A stretch of 64,000 nucleotides of DNA. Origin: Pachyseris speciosa. Taxonomy: Eukaryota > Cnidaria > Anthozoa > Scleractinia > Pachyseridae. The notes beneath the pieces were generated by a model. The model worked only from the letters and a program-made list of their open reading frames with translations, was not told where the DNA came from and did not search any database. The stretch is from the NCBI GenBank assembly GCA_016490735.1, contig JAEMWC010000268.1, positions 362,501 through 426,500 of the forward strand, read 5' to 3'. The position numbers and the translations under genes were made by a program. How positions within the stretch are numbered: the stretch's first letter is position 1; the number at the start of each line of letters is the position of its first letter. Shown here in pieces: positions 57,586-64,000 of the stretch.

Positions 57586-59085
57586 ATGGCTGTTAGAGGA
57601 TTTTTTCTGTTATTACTCGCGATGCCGTTCGCACAAGCAGGTTAGTTGGTTTTCACAGTCTTTGATTACTGCTTTGATATATGCTTCCGCGTAAACAACT
57701 TCATCTTACAAAACGGTGTAAACTCAGTTGCTATGTTTCCTGAGTTTGCCGGGTTTGATGATTCTTCGACGACACTTTCAGCCTTTTGCATTCATCACCA
57801 ACAATACCATTCACCAACGTTCGTTAATAAACAGTGCCCTAGCTTCACAAAATCTCGCTCAAATGGAAGCGATATAGATCTGCCCGCAATGTCATTTTAC
57901 TACGACGGTACGGTACGCAGCACGAAGATCGTCGAAGATAAATAGGGAGAAAAAAAGCTAAACGGTCGATTGTTATGATGTTGCTCTAAAATTCCGCACC
58001 TACAAAACAGTAAATTATGTGTGCAGTAGGGTGGGAATCATTGTGAGGGCGTCTTAACCGATTATCCGTATCCTTTGATCAGCTCCCTCTACTATGATTT
58101 TACCAACATCTACTCAGGGAATATTACTGGTGGCGATAGTCTCACAAACTGTCACCAGTATCGAGTCAGTTCTTGGTCTAAGCTACCTTTATGCTTTGTA
58201 CGTTTGCTTTCATATAGAAGCCTTAACAATCCTCGGGATCGCAGAGGAAACAATAATCTCACCGTTGCAAATCTAAGATTAATTCGCCTTCTGACGTAAG
58301 TTCATTGTAAGAGTATTGCATGCGTTTCTCTCTCTCTCTTTTGTCATTGCTGTGAACTGATCGCCAGCCTTCGTAGCACCCTACTCCAGGCTTGTACGAA
58401 CAAACACACGACTACTTGGACATGTTAAACTTTGGTCCATTGATTTCGTGAATTGTAAGGGTAAGGAAGGCGCTGTTCTTTTCTTTTCTTTTCTTTTCTT
58501 TCTTCTTGTTTTTTGTGCTGAGAGCCTACTAGGCCTGCAACACTATTCAGTCAGACCTCGGTCGGTTGTGCGAGAGCAAACACAACCACTTCAACATGTC
58601 AGTTAAACTGTGGTCCATTAATTGTAGTATTCATGGATGTATATGCGCTGCTCTTTTATATAGCTGCGATCTACAAGGCTCAGTACATTATTTCAGGCCT
58701 TTTGTGTGACCAAGCTCACTGCCACTTCAGCTTCATTATTGGAACCGTCTCTCTTTCCCTCCCTCTTAAGAGCAAATGTGGGCAAAAATCGAACATTTTC
58801 AAAATATAGTGGCAACAGCCAAAAAATCAATTCCGCTCATATTCTCAAGTTAGGTAGGCCTTAGAGTGAAACAAATCACTACATACTTCATTTGGCTGAA
58901 TATCGATTTATTTTCGAGAAAATCGATTGTAACTGAATTCCGTCAAAATGCCGCTTTTGGTGCTCTTAATTTCAGACGAATCTCGAAGCTTCGCTCAAGC
59001 AAATATAACAACCTGGACCAATAAAAACTATCAAATCTTGAAAAACAACATCGAAACATTTGCTGACAGCAATGTGAGCAATTAA
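57586..59085 (+). CDS. Candidate small secreted peptide gene, two exons
   Basis: Exon 1 (57586-57640) starts in AAAATGG context and codes MAVRGFFLLLLAMPFAQA, a textbook signal peptide, leaving phase 1 before GTTAGT. Exon 2 (58976-59085), after the strong acceptor GGTGCTCTTAATTTCAG, joins in phase. It codes DESRSFAQANITTWTNKNYQ and 16 more residues to a TAA: 54 residues in all, about 36 after cleavage, no cysteines, two N-glycosylation sequons (NIT, NVS). The intron is 1335 bp. Alternatively exon 2 ends at AAT/GTGAGC (donor at 59074) and the protein is longer. The signal exon is better supported than its partner. No family recognised. Confidence 0.4.
58480..58503. repeat. (TTTTC)n microsatellite
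   Basis: About five TTTTC units within the intron of the secreted-peptide candidate. Confidence 0.85.
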
Positions 59086-59911
59086 TGCCCATTTATTTAC
59101 AAAATCTAATTAAATTTATCTTATCTACTTTTAACTCGCTTAAAAATAAGTCAAAAGTAACCCCTAATTTAACTATGTGCTACACAAAATAATTGACTGA
59201 AAATCTGCCTTTTGGAAGTCAAAGTGTAGTTCTTTTCGTTCTCCAAAGGATTTTTTGGGGAAATGATTCAGCTCGATTTAATCAAATTTAGAAGTTGGAT
59301 AAAATGCGCTGATTCAACGGCGCCGTTAATTAGTCGGAAATGTACACACATACACGCAAACTCAATATTTTCGCATTTTAAGTCCAATGTACAACTTCTT
59401 TAACATAATATCCTCATACCTTCATGTTGTTGTATCAAAGAAGAGGGTTGCAGTCCTAAAATTGTTACATCGTTCACGTAAAAGCAGTATAACTTGGCAG
59501 GATAGCGCAACGCCTCCTAATCATGAGCTGTTTACAAAGCGTATTTCAGGGTTTTGATTCGAGGTTTTTCTGTTCCCATTTCGTTGAAAAGGAGGCTGTT
59601 ATTACTTCACATAAGATCTTTGCTTAAATATCGAACAGCGAACCAAATGCAAGCGGAATGTCGCTAGTTCAGGGTCACGTTCTCGTGTGGCGGAATAACG
59701 CTAATTAATTCTACTGAAATCCGTGACATCTGTGCAAGAATTAAACATTGGACTGTGAAACACGTGGCTTGGGGAACGTAGGTCGCGTTTTAAATATACG
59801 AAGCAGGAGCGAATCTTTTCGCAGGCCAGGAATTCAAGCCTTGTTTGCATTAGACATTTAGTTAATGCTTTTACAACCACACTTGTCAACTAATTCTTGC
59901 AGATTATCCAT
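59086..59911. other. Intergenic, nothing recognised
   Basis: AT-rich sequence between two convergent genes. No coding or repeat signal was identified. Confidence 0.45.
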
Positions 59912-62900
59912 TTAGGGCTGCTTGCGCTTGCTGGTTATTGAAGATACGTCTAGCTCAAGCGCGGTGCAAATCTCCCGGAGCATGCCTACGGAAAACGTTG
60001 CTAGCCTGGACTGGCATACGATTTCACAAATGTTGTATTTGTCAAACATGATTGGATGCTGTTGAGCAAAAGTCTTCATTACTTCCTCAGTCAGCGCTTG
60101 GATGTCTTTCTCTGTGTTTGCCTCATGTCTTTCAATGTCTTCACCGCCAGTGCTCTAAGTTTTTTTCGCTGTTAAGCGAGAAAAAAATCCTGCTATTTGC
60201 AGAGGTGTGAGGAAGTCGTTCTTTTCAAAGATACTGGAGCCATCACTGTGCTTGGCTCTTCGCATTGCCTTCGAAATGTTAGTAGGATCAGCCTTTTTTC
60301 CGGTGCGTTCCCCTTCCTGGAACACTTCAGTAAGATAGTTTTTCTGAGCATCGGTGAGGTTTCTTCTTGTTGCTGTTGCTGACATAAGAGCCCATCCCAT
60401 CTGTAGTGCTTGACCTCCACCCTCTAACGACATGAATACATCTTCATCCACAGTGTCTGGAACAACACCAGCTCTATAGACCCTTTTCATAATGGCGCCC
60501 GACAAATTATTCTTTTATTCTTATGATAATTAGCCCTACTAGCCTCGTCAGCATGTGCAAAATTCAATAGAATTTTTTCATTAAAGTGAGGTTAGTAGGG
60601 CTAATTAACACATATACAAAAGAATAATTAAAATCGTCCGCCATTATGAAAAAGGTCTATGCTCCAGTTTAGCTGCGTATAATATCATTGCTTTGTCGTA
60701 CAGCGTCTCGTGTTCTAGGGCATACTTGTGTTTGCCACACTCTAGATGTTTTTCTAAGGACGAGAATTGTTGGAAGGATTTGATACAGCCCTCCTCTCGA
60801 CAATTAAACAGTCGGCTTCCTTTTTCACAGTTAGTTTCGTCGTCACTGCCATTCTCTGTTGCTGAACTCTTTGCCAATTCCGCTGCTTGCTTATCGCGTC
60901 GTCTAGCTTTGACGATTTGAAAAGAAACGTTGGAGTTCCCATTATCTGCATGCTTGTTTAACTGAGGAAGAGGGCTACTGCTTTGTTGACGGAAACTGCT
61001 CCAAGGTAAAAATTTACCGCAACCAACTCCATACGCTCTCCATACTAGCACACCTTCGTCGGAGTATGCGATATTATTAATGAAACTTTCTCCTTCCCAC
61101 TTCACTTGCGTAGACTTTGCAGTAGGTTGTGGACCGCTCACTGTCACGCTGACTCCAGCCATTCCGCCAGATGACTCAATGGCTGTCATCATTTGCGAGG
61201 CTGTCTGGATGTCGTGGCCAGCATTGAGATAGATTCTCATGTGGCTTTTTATTGTGGCGGCCTTACGGTCGCATGAGCCTTTTCCACCTTGGGTGTCTGA
61301 AAAGTCAACGCGCTTCAGGTTGATTCCATGCTTGGTTGCCACTCGATGGACCAATAGTAACGTTGACGCGCAATGATAACACCCCGCGTTATCTTGCCTG
61401 AGGTAAACAGAGTTTATTTCTGGCATGATTTCTTTAAGTTGAGTGAGAACGTCGTCAATAATGGCAAGAACAGTTGAACTGTCCTGAGTGCAGCTTTCAA
61501 AAGAATGCACGAAAGTTAACATTTCAGTTTCATTATTGGCATTGTTTCTCATAGCTACACTGATATGCCAAGGAATTCCACGCTTTCCGAACCAGTCGCT
61601 TTCAGTGGCTTTCACGGAATTTTCTTGGCAAGAACTTCATTGCCCAATCCATAGTAAGAAAAACGGACTTTACATCAAGATTTTCAATGATTTCGTGCCT
61701 TGCCGCATCCTGGTTTATCGCCCGAAGAAGGTGGGACTTCCAAGCTTGAATATTCTGTCTTGCTTGTGTCATTTCGTACTCCATCACGTCTCGTTCTTCA
61801 TCGCAGTCAACACTACCAAGGACTTCCATAGTCTAACCCCTGCAGGGATTTCCTCGTGGAAGCGGAACATACACTGAGCACTTTGCATAGCGGACTACGA
61901 CTCATTGGCGTGAAACCCACATCTTTGCAGTAGCTAAGATACTGCAGCACAATTTGCTCAGGGATGAGACTTCTCACAACATTGGGAACCTTTATTTCGA
62001 CATTTGATGAAAGCTTTAATGTTTTCCCGCCAAAAGGTAGATCTTGTATAATGTGAGTACTCGTAATAAATGACAAGAAATCATCGAGCTTCTCTGGCGC
62101 AATATACATCCTCGTGATTTTAACAGAAGGAACTTTGGAGCCTCGACCATGGAGCAATAAATGATGTCTAGCTATGTTAAAGCGATACCTGGATAAGTTA
62201 GGCATCCATCTCTGCAAATCCTTGAAAGTCAGTTTGTCTGCCATGATGGATAAAATCTGTCTTCGAGTGCTCCAGTAAGTCGCATTGTTGTAACATTCAG
62301 TGAGACATTCCATTAGAGAGGAGTCGATAGTAGTTTCTTCAAGCTTTGATTTAGCCAGTGAGGAGAGCAGCATTTCAGAGTCCTCAGGGGCAATTTCATT
62401 CAAACGTGCATTAACAGTTTGTCGCGCCTTTCGGGTATAATACCGTCTTGTCCGTTCGGATGCTTCTACCCACGGTTTTTCCAAAGAATGGCGGATTGGA
62501 CTAATATCCCTTGAAGTGAGGAACTCGTTCAGCTTTTCTCTTGGTGAGCCACTTTTTTCCTCGGAGAAAGACGGCTCGTAAAGACTTGCTTCTAATGTGG
62601 GCCTTAACTTTGAAGTGAAAGAGACTTCATGAGGCTCCTCTCCTATCTCCCCTTCCGCTTCTTTCTGAATCGAAAAAAGGAAAAGCAATTCATAAACTCC
62701 AAGATATTTCTTGTATTATTATTACGCTTTACATTAGATAACATAACATAACATAACACTAATTTAAAGTTTAAAATGTAGATAGCACGAGTATAGAGAT
62801 GGACCTCGTTATATTGTTTTGCATCAAGGTTCTGTAACCAGCCTCCTGGTATAAACATATATATCCAAAGGGGGCTAGATCCTGGGACAAGTTTCTGAGA

Positions 62901-63425
62901 ATAGTCTTTCTGAACCTGGCGTGTAGTATGTCATTGGCACAAACACTGCAAGTTAAGAAATGTGGTCAAAGCTTACCAGAGTAAGCATTTCCATCTGTTC
63001 AGCAATGTTAACGGCCTGGATGGCGACAGATGGTGAAGTTACAGTAGTTGCTTCTTCTTTCTTCTTCTTTCTTCTGTCTGTAATGTAGGCTCGTAGGGTT
63101 TTTCGACATGTTACGCAAATACCTGAAGGAAATCAAGAGCTGTCAGAAGTTAATTATGCAATTTGTAGGAAACAAAACTAAATTTCAGGTGAGTTGAATA
63201 GATAAGCATGCAAAAAGTCAGTTCACCTGAGCCAACTTGAAGAAACGCTCCTGTTCTCTTTAATATGATTTGAGAATCACGTTTCCCTATTCCTCTATCA
63301 CACTTTGGCCAGGTTCTATCACTTTTGCCATGATTTGATATTTCAGATGGAACTCTGCACCTCGTACTAGCGCCTGTCGTCCACCCCAAACCACGCTTTG
63401 CACGATGCGAGGGACATATTTTCAT
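59912..63425 (-). pseudogene. Transposase-like gene with C2H2 finger, broken
   Basis: Minus strand, three exons: 63425-63227, 63122-62977 and 62664-59912, with correct GT-AG borders and phases (1, then 0). The N-terminus has metal-ligand-like MKICPSHRAKRG, RCRVPSEISNH and, across the first splice, GICVTC. Exon 3 has a helical region, then MDWAMKFLP, RQDNAGCYHC and SDTQGGKGSCDRKAATIK, which look like the acidic strands of an RNase H-fold transposase. Further on are a C2H2 finger (CREEGC..H..H) and a helical tail (GEDIERHEANTEKDIQALTE). Frame changes near 61820, 61608 and 60150 and a MITE at 60477-60659 break it. Function is inferred from motif spacing and the family name is unknown to me. It could be a domesticated or still-mobile coral gene family. 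Confidence 0.65.
60477..60657. mobile_element. 181 bp MITE in the transposase-like gene
   Basis: Inverted ends TAGACCCTTTTCATAATGGC and the complement TAGACCTTTTTCATAATGGC, with paired TTAGCCCTACTA blocks, at a TA target (60475-60476, 60658-60659). Taking out element plus one TA (183 bp) restores an uninterrupted frame across the site. Confidence 0.85.
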
Positions 63426-63432
63426 AGAATGT

Positions 63433-63627
63433 ATGTTAACAGGAGAAGAGAATATGGCTGCTCGGCTGAGGATTAGGTCAACTTCGTCTTTTGGCCCGGA
63501 AAAACCGAAACTGCTTGAATGGTTATCAATCCGCTTTGAACAGGCTAGTAGAGGTATAATTACCTTTTCGTGTTTTCTGGATCTTCTGTCGAAACCACAG
63601 TTTCCTCCAACTATAGCTTTGAACTAG
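63433..63627 (+). CDS. Divergent short frame, possible first exon
   Basis: Starts 8 bp from the start codon of the minus-strand gene. It codes MLTGEENMAARLRIRSTSSF then GPEKPKLLEWLSIRFEQASR, after which AGAG/GTATAA at 63555 could be a donor. The composition up to that point is protein-like, but no homology is recognised and no downstream exon was found. It may be a divergent gene start or chance. Confidence 0.25.
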   Translation: MLTGEENMAARLRIRSTSSFGPEKPKLLEWLSIRFEQASRGIITFSCFLDLLSKPQFPPTIALN

Positions 63628-63782
63628 CAGTAGACATCCATATTAAAAAAAAACACACGCGACGCAGTTGACAGTGTTTCGAGCGAGTGTTTTGACAGTG
63701 CTTCGTGCGAATTTCTATTGACAATTGACGGGCGTCGATAAAGGGAGGAACAGGGACCATTCCGAAGAATTCCGGAACATCA

Positions 63783-63823
63783 GTCGATCGATCGATCAAT
63801 CAATCAATCAAACAAACAATCAA
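63783..63823. repeat. (ATCG/ATCA)n microsatellite
   Basis: Tetranucleotide tract GATCGATCGATCAATCAATC, then AAAC variants. Confidence 0.9.
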
Positions 63824-64000
63824 TAGAAATTAATATGAAAGTAAAGAGAAAACAAATAAATTCAATATATCAGTTTCTTAAAAAAAACACTTATAAATCA
63901 ATTAATCAAAGAATAAAAAATGTATAAACGAAACGTGGGAAATTTTCTTACCTCCGCAGCCTCCAGTATCTCGTCAATGAAAAATCATAACGGAAAACAG

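Overview
The window looks like nuclear DNA of a cnidarian, most likely a stony coral. It is AT-rich, its genes are split by GT-AG introns, and it is dense with small inverted-repeat transposons (MITEs and foldbacks), decayed LINE and BEL/Pao retroelements and tRNA-derived SINEs. The only well-supported host gene family encodes secreted von Willebrand A (vWA) / thrombospondin type 1 (TSP1) proteins of the kind found in coral extracellular and skeletal matrix (coadhesin-like). This identification rests on domain architecture and repeat character; no database search was run.

The backbone is a tandem duplication on the minus strand. The right-hand copy (about 32.2-48.4 kb) gives a complete ten-exon gene model: signal peptide, vWA, four TSP1 repeats, second vWA. 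Every splice phase agrees and the spliced CDS is 1953 nt (650 residues). The left-hand copy (about 0.09-15.8 kb) keeps the signal exon, most of the first vWA, two TSP1 exons and the whole second vWA. It lacks the exon that closes the first vWA and two TSP1 exons. With those exons gone the splice phase is wrong and translation stops 15 codons into the next exon, so this copy is probably a pseudogene or makes only a truncated protein. The missing first-vWA exon lies where the left copy instead carries 2.8 kb with a RecQ-helicase relic and a ZAD-like zinc-finger relic.

The 16 kb between the copies (15.8-32.2 kb) is almost all mobile DNA. It holds the 5' end of a BEL/Pao element (LTR, primer-binding site, gag remnants), a decayed L1-like LINE of about 6.5 kb lying between inverted-repeat arms and interrupted by a 1.28 kb Mutator-like element and a 522 bp hairpin element, a Harbinger-like MITE, and several foldbacks and a SINE.

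Right of the duplication (48.4-64 kb) are dispersed repeats, a 2.3 kb inverted-repeat transposon with a 6 bp target duplication, and a candidate two-exon gene for a small secreted peptide on the plus strand (57.6-59.1 kb). Last is a broken minus-strand transposase-like gene (59.9-63.4 kb) with a C2H2 finger, three frameshifts and a MITE inserted in its reading frame.

Because the two copies can be read against each other, many insertions have a natural empty site within this window, which fixes target-site duplications (CCWGG, TTAA, TAA, TA) without outside data. I did not find a clearly new multi-gene system. The strongest leads are the asymmetric decay of the matrix-protein pair, the CCWGG-targeting MITE family and the secreted-peptide candidate.
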